The notes under the pieces are model-generated. The model saw nothing but the letters and a program-made list of their open reading frames with translations. It had not been told where the DNA came from and searched no databases. Of a stretch of DNA of 64,000 nucleotides, positions 13,201-24,900 are shown in pieces. The translations under genes were made by a program, and so were the position numbers. Within the stretch, counting starts at the first letter, position 1; each line of letters opens with the position of its first letter. This DNA comes from Xiphophorus maculatus (taxonomy: Eukaryota; Chordata; Actinopteri; Cyprinodontiformes; Poeciliidae): the NCBI RefSeq assembly GCF_002775205.1, contig NC_036443.1, positions 17,956,373-18,020,372 on the forward strand. Reading direction: 5' to 3'.

Positions 13201-14052
13201 CTGGTAATTCGCTTTGTATCAGTTAAGTCCTCTTGGATTAATTCATACATATTTACCATAATTCAATTTCCCTCACAGGTGCCATTTATGCAGTTGATTA
13301 GACTCACCCGGTCCTGTTTCCACTAATCACTCTGCCCCCCACATTTATCAGCTTGCCAGTTTCTCTCACTTCTGATTCCAATTGCCTGCCTGTCACCTTT
13401 TTTATTCTCATATATTTATTTTTAGTACCTGTACATGTTCTCCTCTTTTCAATACGTCAACTTCAATATGATACTGCCATCTTTCTGCACATGGTTCCAA
13501 CTCAGTTTTTGGCAACCTCTTTTTCTGTTTTTTTTTTACAATTGAAAAACTTTAAACCGTGGAAGACACCATCTAAAGGCCTTGAGAGGCCTTTAAACTT
13601 TAAAGGCAACCATTATTTCCTAAGAAATAAGAATACATCTAAAGCTCTTGAATATGATTTGCAGAAATGTTGTTTATCCCATTCCGTCGTCGGCGCCATT
13701 AACATGATAATATTATTTCCTCTTCATCAAAACTGACCGAAAAGTTTGAAAGTTCTTAGAGAGAGATCGTATCTTTTATTCAGCTAAAAGAACTCCAGAA
13801 ATTTCCACAAATTGTTACAAAACCAGCAGCCGCGTGGAAATACAATAACTTTTGTCCAGTCTTGCTTCAGTGAAGAAGAGTTAGAATTAGAAGCACAAAC
13901 TGCTGCTCATATTTTTGTCCCTAATTGGTTCGTCTTCCCTTCTCTCCAGGTGCAAGAAGTGGAGCATTCCAATTGAGAAGATCTACAACAAGACCCAGAG
14001 GGAAAAGTTTGCCTGGGCGATCGACATGGCCGAAAAGGATTATGAATTTTAA
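4212..14052 (+). CDS. top1: DNA topoisomerase I (type IB), complete
   Basis: TOP1 nicks one DNA strand through a 3'-phosphotyrosine link, lets the duplex rotate and religates it, relieving supercoils in the nucleus. Coding exons: 4212-4244, 4542-4566, 5879-5975, 6322-6448, 7415-7465, 7616-7722, 7830-7920, 7997-8082, 8190-8305, 8378-8499, 8580-8702, 8784-8971, 10439-10583, 10685-10828, 10906-11091, 11310-11378, 11488-11602, 11691-11818, 11935-12029, 12231-12380, 13950-14052. They sum to 2301 nt, or 766 residues, against 765 in human. The start MSGDH and end DYEF match the family. Order: a Lys/Glu/His-rich charged N-terminal domain (about 1-200), the core domain with KWKWWEEER and the [20 protein letters not shown] stretch, a coiled-coil linker, and the C-terminal domain with catalytic Tyr in SKLNYLDPR (codon 12352-12354). 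No break or missing catalytic residue was seen. Some teleosts have top1a/top1b paralogues; which copy this is cannot be told here. Confidence 0.97.
4880..5055. other. GC-rich patch inside top1 intron 2
   Basis: A block of about 170 bases is clearly richer in G+C and CpG than the surrounding AT-rich intron. It contains a 77-codon open frame at 4826-5059 that resembles no family I know and has no supported splice pair. It may be a regulatory island, a cryptic exon or an old insertion. Confidence 0.3.
5520..5590 (+). repeat. Tc1-like transposon terminal fragment
   Basis: The phrase around 5541-5577 (a GACTGAATACAAATGCA-type stretch followed by a CCACACT core) resembles the terminal inverted repeat region of common fish Tc1-like elements. 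It is only a fragment, sited in top1 intron 2. Confidence 0.45.
7320..7364. repeat. Near-perfect inverted repeat in top1 intron
   Basis: Arms 7320-7340 and 7344-7364 are complementary at 20 of 21 positions, with a 3-base centre. This looks like a small palindromic MITE core or an excision footprint; a structured RNA is less likely. Confidence 0.6.
8972..10438 (+). other. top1 intron, 1.5 kb
   Basis: The longest intron of the core-domain region. It is AT-rich with poly-T tracts near 9238 and no recognisable element or gene. The flanking exons join in phase 2 to restore the Lys-Asp-Ser reading. Confidence 0.75.
12352..12354 (+). other. top1: Catalytic tyrosine codon of top1
   Basis: TAC within the [10 protein letters not shown] motif in exon 12231-12380. 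In human TOP1 the equivalent residue is Tyr723, the nucleophile that forms the covalent 3'-phosphotyrosine intermediate and is the basis of camptothecin action. Confidence 0.95.
12381..13949 (+). other. Last top1 intron with an anomalous GC-richer block
   Basis: This 1.57 kb intron separates the catalytic exon from the final exon. Bases about 12440-12920 are clearly less AT-rich than neighbouring introns, lack simple repeats, and stay open for 173 codons on the minus strand (12937-12416). I recognise no protein family in that frame. The remainder is AT-rich, with a Tc1 terminal fragment near 13088-13125 and a small AGGCCTT-type palindrome near 13573-13600. Confidence 0.5.
13088..13125. repeat. 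Tc1-like terminal fragment
   Basis: A short stretch with GATAGACCAATACAAAGTGG followed by an ATGATACATGG-type tail resembles the terminal region of a fish Tc1-like family. It is only a fragment in the last top1 intron. Confidence 0.45.
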
Positions 14053-15031
14053 CTGCACTTAGTATTTTTATTTGAACATTTCTACTCAAGCCTTTGATTG
14101 TACAGCTGGTTTGTCGCCGATGTCAAACGATTCCACTGTGCGATGGCTGTGGGACGAAGCCAGGACGGCACCCAAGCTGTGATCACAGACAGGTTTAATA
14201 ATCATGCTGTAAATATCGACCGGTTGTGTACAGGCGAAAATCAACTCTTGAAAGATTTCACCATGTTGCCCCATACGTCATCTCTCCTTAGAAACATTAT
14301 GATATTGTGTATGTAGCTGCAGCTCTTTGACCGTATTCCCGCAACCATGATCACGTTAAGTATTAAGTTGTGTCCGATTAAATGTTCTGAGATGCTAAGC
14401 CATCTGATCTATGGAATAATAATTCTGATAGAATAATAAATTATTATGTTTTTTCACTAACATAAGAGATTATGATGGTTTTGACGAATGTTTAGGTGGT
14501 GTTTAAATTAAGCTGGACAAAGCAGCGACGGCGAGGAACTAAACTCTAGCACTATGCTAACACACATTAGCACACAGAATGTCAAGTTTTATCCATGCTG
14601 TTTATTTCAGGGATGTACATATTGTCATTGTTTTGTTTTGAAGCGTGTGCTGTATGCATCCTCAACAAAAAGCCCTTATTGCAAATCTTTAGTGTGTGTG
14701 TTTTTCCTCAGTCTTACAGTGAGCAAGGCCTAACGGTGATTTCGGTTACTTAAAATGCCTGAAGCATTATGTATTTGTGTGCCAGAGCTCAAAGAGACTG
14801 TTCCCTCTGACAGAAGGGTCTGGATTTTTGCCAAAAATGATCACATCATTTATCCTTGTAGGTGTGCTGTTTTTGTAATGCCATAATAGAGCAGGACATG
14901 TCTTTGAGAAATCTTCTAATGTGAATGAACAGCTTTTGTCATGAATATTTCTTGTTATTTGATCACTTATCACACAATCCCACGCTGATTTGAAAGCTTG
15001 TTGTTTAGAGCTTTGTAGTTTTCAGAATAAA
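14053..15031 (+). other. top1: Probable top1 3' UTR
   Basis: This AT-rich stretch with no coding signal runs from the stop codon to AATAAA at 15026-15031. A 3' UTR of roughly 1 kb is plausible. No closer canonical signal was noticed. Confidence 0.55.
15026..15031 (+). terminator. top1: Candidate poly(A) signal of top1
   Basis: AATAAA followed by T/GT-rich sequence within about 30 bases (TTGTTCTATTTGTCTGC). Confidence 0.55.
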
Positions 15032-15424
15032 ACATCAACCTTGTTCTATTTGTCTGCTATCCTAATCTTTTACACAGTAGAATTAAAAACAAGCTGTTTC
15101 GAGCTCATCAGATTCATTCAAGCAAATAATCCTCAATATTAATATCACTTTCTTCCATATGAATTTATCTCTGCTGTCTTTTGTTTTCAATGACATGCTG
15201 TGGAACAGCTGAATGAAAACAATAAACAGTGGCCGGTTCTTACTGTAACCGTAACGAAAGGTTTTAGGAGAAAGAGACTGAAATAGGCGCTTCTGCTGAG
15301 AAAAAGTTACCTGAAGATTACAGTGAAACTTCAAAAGAGCTTCCGGAAGTAAGGTTAATACTTTCAAAGTAAAAGACATTGACATTCGTAGCCCGTTTCA
15401 AACTCAGTAAGTTTTGAGAAAAAT

Positions 15425-16260
15425 CAAAGCTTACAATGGTTGTCAGAAGTCTATACACCCCAATTATGATAGACTGTTTTCAAAAAAATAAGATTATAAA
15501 AATAAAAAAGCATGTCTTTTTCCACAGATGCCTTGCTTAACCACTATTTGATTCGGTTTCAGCATTCATTCTTTTAGAGTTCACATCTGCCATCAGTTAT
15601 ATTTGACTGAATGAAACCGAGAAAAAAAAAACTGTCCTAGTTGGATTTGTCCATTTGTAATCCTTCGGTTAAAACTACCGCTTGCTGACAGATTACTAAA
15701 TCAGAGGAAGAGTACAAAAAGTTTCACAGCTGCCAAAACACAATGTGGCAATTGATAATTTGAGAAAATGTAGGACAGCAGCGATATTACAAAAGCTGGA
15801 TATTTTACTTAAGTTAGTTTAAAAAAACAAAAAAAGCAATACGAAATCTGGTCAGTCAGTTTGCAAAGGGGCTGACACCAACACTGATGATGCTTAACTT
15901 TAAGTTTCAGATAAAAATGTCCAAATAATTGTTTGACACAAAATCAACACTAAGCATAATCAAACAAATATAATGCCCTCAGTGAAATGGATGGATGGAA
16001 GCATCATACTATGGGCCTTTTTTAAAACAACTCCAATGTCTAATTTTTGATCCAAAAAGTAGAAGATGTGAGCTACAAAGCTGAAGATAAAGAGTGATTA
16101 ATTTTTTTCAGCATCACTGTGAGTCCAACCATACAGCTAAATCTGGGAGGAAATTTAAAGTTTTGTAATGGCCTATCAGCAACTAAAACTGACTAAAAAT
16201 TTGTTTAAATAACTATGGAATCAGTCATGAGCAAGTACTCTCAACCCACACTTGTTTGAC
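15425..16260 (+). mobile_element. Decayed Tc1/mariner-like transposon relic
   Basis: Several phrases resemble the body of fish Tc1-like elements in the plus direction: an AGAAGTCTATACACCCC-type edge near 15445, an ACAAAATCAACACTAAGC phrase near 15941, and GGAAGCATCATACTATGGGC near 15996-16016, which corresponds to the GGSIMLWG-type region of the transposase. Reading frames are broken throughout, so it is inactive. It sits between top1 and plcg1. Confidence 0.6.
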
Positions 16261-16559
16261 TGTGCCAAAGTAGATCGTTTTAAGTCATTGAAAGTGGAAT
16301 TTAGGATTTGAATATTAATCCCTGAGATGTTCTTGCACAATTAGTTTCTTGCTAATATCTGATCAATTTTGTTAATTGCATTCTAGGTGAAACATCAGCT
16401 TGTTAAAACAAACGGACATTGTTTGTATTTTTATTTTGAAAATCCGCAGCGGAAGCTTGCTTTTTGACTCTGCTTGGGATGATGCTGCTGCCCGTGGACT
16501 GAGAGGGGGGAAGGGCCTCCGCTGGTTGGATCTGAGAACAGACAAACTTACGTAGTCTT

Positions 16560-16830
16560 GGCTCACGGCTGCCTGCCTCTCTCTATGGACGGCCGGAGGG
16601 GAGAGAGGGGGGTATTGCTGGGATTGTAGCTGTTGTCGTCGGCTTCGTGGTGCCTTCAGAGGGCCTGGTGATGATTTAATTCACGGGAAACGCGGGTTCG
16701 CGGAGTGGAAAAGGAGCAGGAGAAAGAAGGACGAGGGGAGTCGGGCTAGAGGAGAAAGGAGGAGCAGCCGTTAGAGATGTGCGGTCGGGCCGAGATTGCT
16801 GCGGTAGGTAGTTACGGAGCTCCCCAGCTC
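16560..16830 (+). promoter_or_regulatory. plcg1: Probable plcg1 promoter/CpG-rich region and non-coding first exon
   Basis: A GC- and CpG-rich block stands out from AT-rich flanks about 2.1-2.3 kb upstream of the plcg1 ATG. A reasonable splice donor (GCG|GTAGGT) occurs near 16804. A possible acceptor lies just before the coding exon (CTGCTGTAG ending at 18833). A short upstream ORF of 14 codons starts with ATG at 16585. The transcription start and the exon are inferred, not shown. Confidence 0.4.
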
Positions 16831-18833
16831 CTGCTACGTGTTGTTCGCCCCCCCCCCCCGCACCCCAACTCTCCTTGTTAATTTCTCCCTGGGTGTTAAG
16901 AGTAATAAACAAGGATGAGGAAAAAGGCAGGGTAGCTGCTGCTACCTGTTTTTGACGGGAAAATCCAGCCATATTCTCCTGTCGGCCCAGGCAAAATGCT
17001 AGCAGCCACCGGCCCCATTTCCACGCTGGTAAAATAGTGAAAAGCTCCTTGTTAGACCGCTGTCCCCCTTTGCTGCTTTAACACTGTCGTTTCTTAAACT
17101 TTGTGTATTCAGAGGGGGGCTTTGTTTTCCTGCAGGGCACGGGCCTTTTACATCATTCTAGATTAAAATAAACCTGACAGCCTCCGGATTAAATTGAAAA
17201 AATATGCTTATTTAAAAGTTATGTAGTGTCATTGGTTTTAAATGTCTTAATGATAGGAAAACAGTTTTTGTGGAGGTAATGAGCTGTCATTTGTCTACAG
17301 CACTGCTAATGATTATTAAAGAATTATTATCCTGTCTGTATGTGGAGTTGTGTAAAAAAAAAAAAAAAGTCAGCAGCATATATGAAATGACTAAAATGTA
17401 TGTTTTTCCTTATAAATCTATATTTTTCTTTTCTAATCTATATTCTAATGTGATACATTTGAATACCCTGTACTGACTTATTGAAGATATTTGTGCTGAG
17501 AAATCTGAAAAAAGACATAAGAAGTCAAAAATGCATAATTCATCAAGAGTCAGAAATCCCAATTTAATTCAGTTTTTCTTTATTTTTCTTTTTTTTAGCC
17601 TATGTGTCAAAATAGTCAGCAGAAATGATGTTTATATTGCATCAATTTACTGTCTGGAAGGATTTTCTTTAAAAAGTCTGTTTAATATAAATAGAGGTAA
17701 TAACTTTTTTTGCTTCATCTTAAGATGTCTATTTTTAGGCTTTGGATGCTCAATGTTTGAGAGCATTTCTGATTTTAAATATGTATGTAAGCATTTTTAC
17801 AGGGGTTGCATGCCGGAAAAGACGATTTATTCAATAGGTGTACTAAATGAACATTTAAGTGATCCCTAGATCATGTGTAGGTTTAAAATCGAAGACAATT
17901 AAAACTTCATTCATGGGTGATTTGCATTGAAAACCTTTTAGATAATTCAATAAAAGACTCTGCCAAGGGCATTGTATGAATGCCCAGATTTTATAGTTAG
18001 AACAATTATAAGCATGTTACAATCCTTTTATTCAACCTAAACATCACATTTATCACTATAGAAAATAACACTATAAAAATCACCAGTAGCAGCAGCAGCG
18101 ATTATTGTGACTTGAACAAAAGCTTGTTCAGCTTGTATTTTGTTTCCAATGAAACCAATACAGTTAAATCCTGAAATTAGATTGTAGGTTATTTTTTTTT
18201 CTGCTGGATATTGGGCAAGCTAATCATGTTATATATTTTTAGATGATACATATGATTTTGCCATGCTGAAACGTCAATAATAAGCAATGCAATCAACAAG
18301 AATGAATGAATGAGGAGAAAATGGATATATAATAACCTGGGCATGTCTGTTTTACATCATCATTGAAAATTAGCACCTCATAATGTAAACAAAAAGCTTT
18401 TTCTTCTTTTTTTTTGTTTGTTTTTAGGAGATGAGTTCAACCAACAGCATAAGAAAGTTAGTTGAGCACAAACGATAGCCGAAGTTCAACTACTTTAAAA
18501 CAATGCTGCACAATATCAGAGTAATCTTCCTTTAGCATTTTAGTCTCAAAGATCTAAATCAGATGTAGACAAACAGGTTAAGTTCCTCCAATGCTTAACA
18601 GCTGAAATATTGTAGCTAATCGAATATTTCGACCAGACAGACGATGACAATGTTGGACAAATTGAAACTGCATTGCTCATTGGGATCCAGTATATTGTGC
18701 AGCCCTGGTTCCAGTATTATTTTTTCCAGGTTTTAACTTCCAAGTCTTTGCCCTAGTTTACCGTACATACAGGATTGCAATACTCTGGGGAACTGTTGTT
18801 TCATGCGTTCCCCCTCCCCTCCTCCTGCTGTAG
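16831..18833 (+). other. Probable 5' UTR intron of plcg1
   Basis: AT-rich sequence with a poly-C run near 16849-16861 and poly-A near 17353-17367. It contains the small inverted-repeat element at 18501-18707. No coding potential was recognised in its ORFs. Confidence 0.4.
18501..18707. mobile_element. Short hAT-like MITE relic
   Basis: Ends carry a perfect 12 bp inverted repeat, GCTGCACAATAT at 18505-18516 and its complement at 18692-18703. The outer right end reads CAGGGCTGC when inverted, close to the TAGGGCTGCACAATAT ends of many fish hAT elements. No 8 bp duplication is visible, so the element is old or its exact limits are uncertain. It ends about 200 bases before the plcg1 start codon. 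Confidence 0.5.
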
Positions 18834-18904
18834 GTAACCCTGTCTAGGCCTGGACCGAGCAGATTGTTCTGAGAGGAAACGGATAACAAACGGGGGAAGT
18901 GAAC

Positions 18905-21900
18905 ATGGCTGGGACCTCTGGCTTCTTGTCCAACGGACCTGTCCCGTGGATGGACGACACGGAGATGAACAACCTGTACCGAGACCTGGAACTGGGCACA
19001 GTAATGACTCTGTTTTACTCTAAGAAGTCCCAGAGGCCGGAGAGACGGACTTTTCAAGTAAAACTGGAGACGCGGACTATTATCTGGACGCGAAGCACTG
19101 ACAAGATTGAAGGAGAGAGTGAGTAGCTTGCAGAGACACGCTCACACACTGAGATGTTAGTGATTTACCTTTTGAACAATGTTAGGATAGAATGCCATTT
19201 GTGCCAGAACTGGTTTGTATGAATGAAGGTAGGCACGATGGAAAACGCACCGTGTTAATCTGAAAATACAATAGTGGTTCCTGAAGCCTCCTAATTTGTT
19301 TTCTTAATGCATCAGACGATTTTCTGGGTTGACAGGTCTGACCAGCATTTCTTCCGGCTTTTGCATTCAGCTGTCATTATCAACAATTGTGCTTTAGCAG
19401 TACGTGCTTAATGCTGTTTGGCATTACCTCAACAAAATCAGCAGGAGTTTTCTTGAAAGGAGCATGATTACGTTACTTTTATTTATTTTTCTCCAACATG
19501 TTTTTAAGCAATCAACCACGTCCCTAGAAAACAAAACAAAAACAGTGACGCAACACATGACATCATTTTTAGGAATTTCTCAGTCACGAATATTTTGAAA
19601 TCCCCACTACTCTATAAATGATCTACTTTACAAATTTATTTTAGAATCGCATCACTTGGTCTGCAGCCAGTAACTTGAGCAGATGAAGCTCAGAATAAGT
19701 TCCTTTGCACATACACATGTAACGATATGTGCAAACGGCTTCACCATTTTATTTAGGGTGCTGGCTGGTGGTTCTGTGGGTGTGAAACTGCTATATTTTA
19801 AGAAAGAGGTGCAAGTATTTTTAAGACAGATTTCCAATTTGACATCTTTTAAGCGATGATGGGATTCTCTATGCTTTTGTGCATGTTGTAGGAGTGCACA
19901 TTATTGTGGCCATACAGTGGGATTGTGGGGATTTATGGATATGATGGTCAGGGATTGCTTGCTAGTGGAAGATGTTTCTCCCTTTGTTACCACAACATGA
20001 CCGTCTCGTGTTTTTCACAACTAGAAATATTTCCAAGCAACTGATTAAAATTATTTGGAAACGACGGAATAAATCGGGAGCCTTCTATTTACAAGCTGTT
20101 GGGCAGTGAGCAGCACTGTATTATTCCAAATTAATTTCAGGTCTATTCAACTTTTTGTAGCATTTATATCGAAAATGTAAACTTTTAGATACAATACAAT
20201 ATAAAATATTACAAAGTGGGCATAATGAGGCAGTGAACGTGCCTGTTCCAGTGGATCCCAAGTATTTGTGGGTTTTAGGGACCTCAACCACCTGTAAATA
20301 CTTTAGACCCCCTACTAAAAAATGCTTATAACTCAATTTTTAATAGTTAAAACACCAAATATACCTTACTATTAGGGCTGTCAATTAATTAAAATACTTA
20401 ATCATAATTAACTGTACATTGTCCGTTATTAACTCTTGACTAATCACAAATTAATCAAGTTTTTATGATGTTTTTCCTATACTTTAACTTAGTATTTTTT
20501 ATGTTTGTAAAATTTGGTAAAAATATACTTATTTTATGCAAATGTATGTTATAATTTCATCAATACCAAACATGACAAACAATATCAAGAATATTCTGCA
20601 AAAGAAAATTCATAAAGGTAACACATTCTCTTTAAAAAAAAAAAAAATAGCCAGAAATGCTCTTATGCATATCCTCCCACAGATAACTGCGTTTTTCCTT
20701 CATTTAGGAATATTAACCAAGACAACAGATTTTAAGTGGGATTATAACAAGGAAACAAAGAAAGTACAATGAATGAAATGTAACAGTGGGGAGTGAAGTA
20801 CAGAACTAGGACTCTTTATAAAAAGTGCTGTTAGAATAAGATTTATTTTTGGGAAGTTGTCACATGTTGTATTTGTTTGAGGTCTGACTTCTAGGAAACT
20901 GACTAATATAATCATGACAAGTGTTTTTCTGAGGAAGGTTCAAAGGAATAGCTTATTAAAAGAGACTTTTAATAGTGCTGTTCAAAGTAATTCATTTTTG
21001 AAGCAGGACAGATGTAACATGGGATTCTTTCTCATGCTGTTGCTTTTGTATTTATCCTTTTTTATGTTTTTCATTTGTTTCAAGATGTCTAGTGTTGCTT
21101 CAGTAATGAATAATGGAATGTAAAATGATGCTTTGCTGCGTTTTTTTTTTTTTTTTTTTTTGTCTACAACAGTAAAATAATTCCAGAGGTTTATTCTGTT
21201 TCTACTGAGCAGCACTCACAGCTGTTCTGAGTGTAGCGCACAATTCGCACCGAGTAGAACATGAGGGTGGGACAGAGAGTTAAAACGACTTTTTAGGAAA
21301 CAGGGGATTATTCCCACTGAGAAAGAGCTGAAACACAGAAGGAAATAACGTTAAAACGGCAGAAGATGATTTTTGTTTAAAAAAAAGTATGGGTTTTTTA
21401 CATTTTTGTTTGACTACTATAACGGGCGGTACAATACAAGACAATCTGTGAAAAAATAGAGCTCCTTCAAGTAATAAAGCCTGTCTGTTAATCCTATGTT
21501 AAAGAAAATGACAGCGCTAAAAGTAATTTGCGTTATGATTGACAAGCTAACTTTGAAAAACCTGCTTAAAACACCTCAGTACCAAGTGGATGCTTCCTTA
21601 GCGCTATCGCTCCTTTGCAAGTGCCAGCCAATCACGTGGCAAGTAGCATTGAACCTATGTATTTCAGCTTTCGAAACTGCATTTTTTCCCCAAATATTTA
21701 AGATATTTATAAAAAAAAATTCCGATATGTGCCAATCTTCGATGCATAATTTGGAGTTATGTGCACTTATAGGCGAATACTGAACCACAAATAGTTGGAG
21801 CCCCACTTAACCATATTGAGTGTCAATGAATGGGGATTGAAACATACTATGCAATCAAATATTCCATCCAAGCAGTTTTTTGTAATTGGGATGTTGCAAA

Positions 21901-24900
21901 AAAAAAAATTCTATTAGTGCCAAATGAGTTGATATGTTGTACAGCTTGAGCATCTCGATCCATTTTTTACTTAGTTATTAATTTAGATCCTTTTTTCTAA
22001 GAAGCAGGTGTCTTAAATGTTGCCCAGCCAGTGCACAGATTTTTGTTTTCTGCAGAAATGATTGTTGTTATGCAGCCAAGGTTCTGGAGAGCTGGACTGT
22101 TTCTCATCACTTCCCTTTGCTTATAATTTTTTTGTTTTGTTTTTTAACTCAGGTCCCTTGATTTAGAGATTTGTGCTTTAGTATTTCCAGCAAAATCTTA
22201 TTTACAATGAAGACAGTTTTTCTGAAATGAACTACATGAACATGTTGTCTTTTACTGGATCAATACAATTTCACACAACCTCTCCAGTCCACTCCAACTT
22301 TTTGCCCCCCCCCCCCTCCCCCCAAGTGTAGACGTGAGTATTTGACGAAATGACGTTTATGACGTACATAAAAAAAATAAATCCTGGGTCATTGACGAGA
22401 AGACCTAGTATTTCATTTCCCTATCTGATCTACTCCATTAGTAAGAATTTTACATTAATGGGTGTCAAGCTGAAGACACGCAGGCCTTCGGTGAGTCGTT
22501 AAGTCTCCTGTCTGTTGGCTCGAGCACAGCTGTGATCTGCTCCGGATGCAACGAGAGAGAGAGCAAAAAAAGAAAGATGAAATGAAATGATGGGGAGCTT
22601 AGTTGTCGTTTTAAGCAGCGAAGGGTTTCATACAGCCATGTGCTATGAGCTCATAGCTGTTATTCGATACTCATGGAGAGGTGAAATTAGCTTAGGCTGT
22701 TCATTAATGTACAGAAATAGAGTCTTTGGGATTTGCTGGAAGTATGTCATCAATCAGGATCAGTCTGGCCTGGAGTACTTACCGCTTATCATATCAGTGG
22801 TGTTAAGGAATGATGCACACCAATTGTAGAAGGAAACGGCTATAATAGCTGAAGACTATTTTTCATATTTTCTGCGTGAAAATTCTGTGAATTAGCCTTC
22901 ACCTATTTTTTTTCTTCTAGCATATTTTTCAAACCTAATAACATGTGATTTACATATGATATGATGCTTTAAGATTTGCGTGTGGCTTGGTAAAGCAGGA
23001 TGTGGTTATGAGGATTAATTTACAGAAAATTGGGGGTTGTTAAATATGCACTGAATTTCAAATGAAAAAGTGTCGGATCTCAGTCTTTTTAAGAGGTGAG
23101 GGTCTCACTTCTGACTTCACTCGTGCGTAAAGTCTGAGTCAAAAATAGATTTGTTGCAACATCATGCTCAGCAGATCTACTGTATATCTCACAGATGATC
23201 TGTTGACATTCTGCTTGAGCATGGTCTTGATAACAAGTGGCATGAGGATGCATCAAAGCCATCTGCCACTTTTAACTTCTGAGATATACAGCGAAAGTCG
23301 CACTGTCTTTATGTTTAAAGCTAAAAGCAACAATTTTGCTCAGTCTCCTATAGTCGACTTCAGTGCGCACACTTGAACCTTTTCCTGACTTGTTGCTAAC
23401 TTTGTGAAATAATATTAAACTTGCATAATTACTTTCATTCATGTTAAGGCATGCAGCTGACTGAGCAACATCAACAGAAGTGTCTTATGTCTACAGGCGG
23501 TGAAATATATTTGAACTGAAAACCTTTGCTGTAATGCGTTCAGCTCCTTAGTGTCATCTAAAATCTGACCTCCAGTAACCTGATGGAGCAGCCAACATGC
23601 CTCAGTAGAAAATGATTTCCTTTAAAGAAACTTTTTACACCTTTCGTAGTTTCCTTAATGTTATTTTTAAGCTCCTCACCGATTCCGAACATGGTTGACT
23701 GAGTCCTCTTACCTGAGAGGCGACTTCAACATAAAAGTTTTTCGATATGACATGTTGGTGCTTAGTATGATATGTAACCCTGTCGCCATAAATCAAGTAA
23801 TCGTATAATAAATTAAAACTGGTAGTTTTGTCTGTTTACCTGTCTGAGCCTAATTATTAATAGTTTACAGAGGCTTTATAATCCATTATGTTTACGGTTT
23901 TGGTTGTGTTTTGATTTTATTTCCATTTTATTTTTGTTTAGAGTTTTTTTATTTTTATTTTGGGTATTTAAAATGTTTAAATGGTATTTTAATTGTTCTT
24001 AGAAATTAAATCTTATTGATGTTTGAGAGATCAATAAATAATGCAATTCGTGAATTATTATGCCAATATCATTATATTATTTAAAATTCATCTCAAATCA
24101 AAAATATTATTGTTTATCACAATAGTTTCTGGGACAATTTATCATCCAGTAAATTTTTGTAATCGTGACAGACTTAATGATATGTTGGGGAAAAGGATCG
24201 ACTCTAAACCATTGTGACTTTTAATAGTAAAAGCTGCACTTTTCTTGAATTTCTGTACATTTTTACCACTGGGACAGACACCTCTTGAGATTAATTTGTC
24301 TTTGCTGTGTCAGCAGTGGTCTTTATCTCTGGACGTAGGTCAGTGGGGTCAGAGCTGCATAACAAGGTTCAAAAGAGTCTCATAATAGTCTCAAATATTC
24401 ACAATATGATTACAAAGTACTCCAAAATACGAGTGCTGATTGGATTCTTAAAGCACAAACACAGGTGATATGTTTTATGTACATATTTACCCAAATGATG
24501 AGGTTACAAAAGTCTGTCAACTGCAGAAAAGAGACAACCAAATATTGTAACACTTAATTCACAAGTGAAACAATGATTAAAGATTGTGTCTCTGTAAGTT
24601 ACAGAACATGATGAAGGAAAAAGACGATTGCAGAAAAGTTTCACTTTTTAGGGCTTGACTAGCAAAGTCAAGTTTCTATGACTCACACGTGAGCCATAGA
24701 AACTAATCATTTGTTAAATTATTCTATGGACTCACTTTCAATCACAGCTTTTTCACTGTTTCATTTTTATTTATTTTTTTACAGTTGACTTTTTTTCTTT
24801 CAAAAAATAGTTATATTGTGGGCCTTTTAGAAATTATGATGTGAAGCTTGTCATTGCCTATTCTGGCTAGTTTCTATCTCTACGAGTTGGAATATATGAA

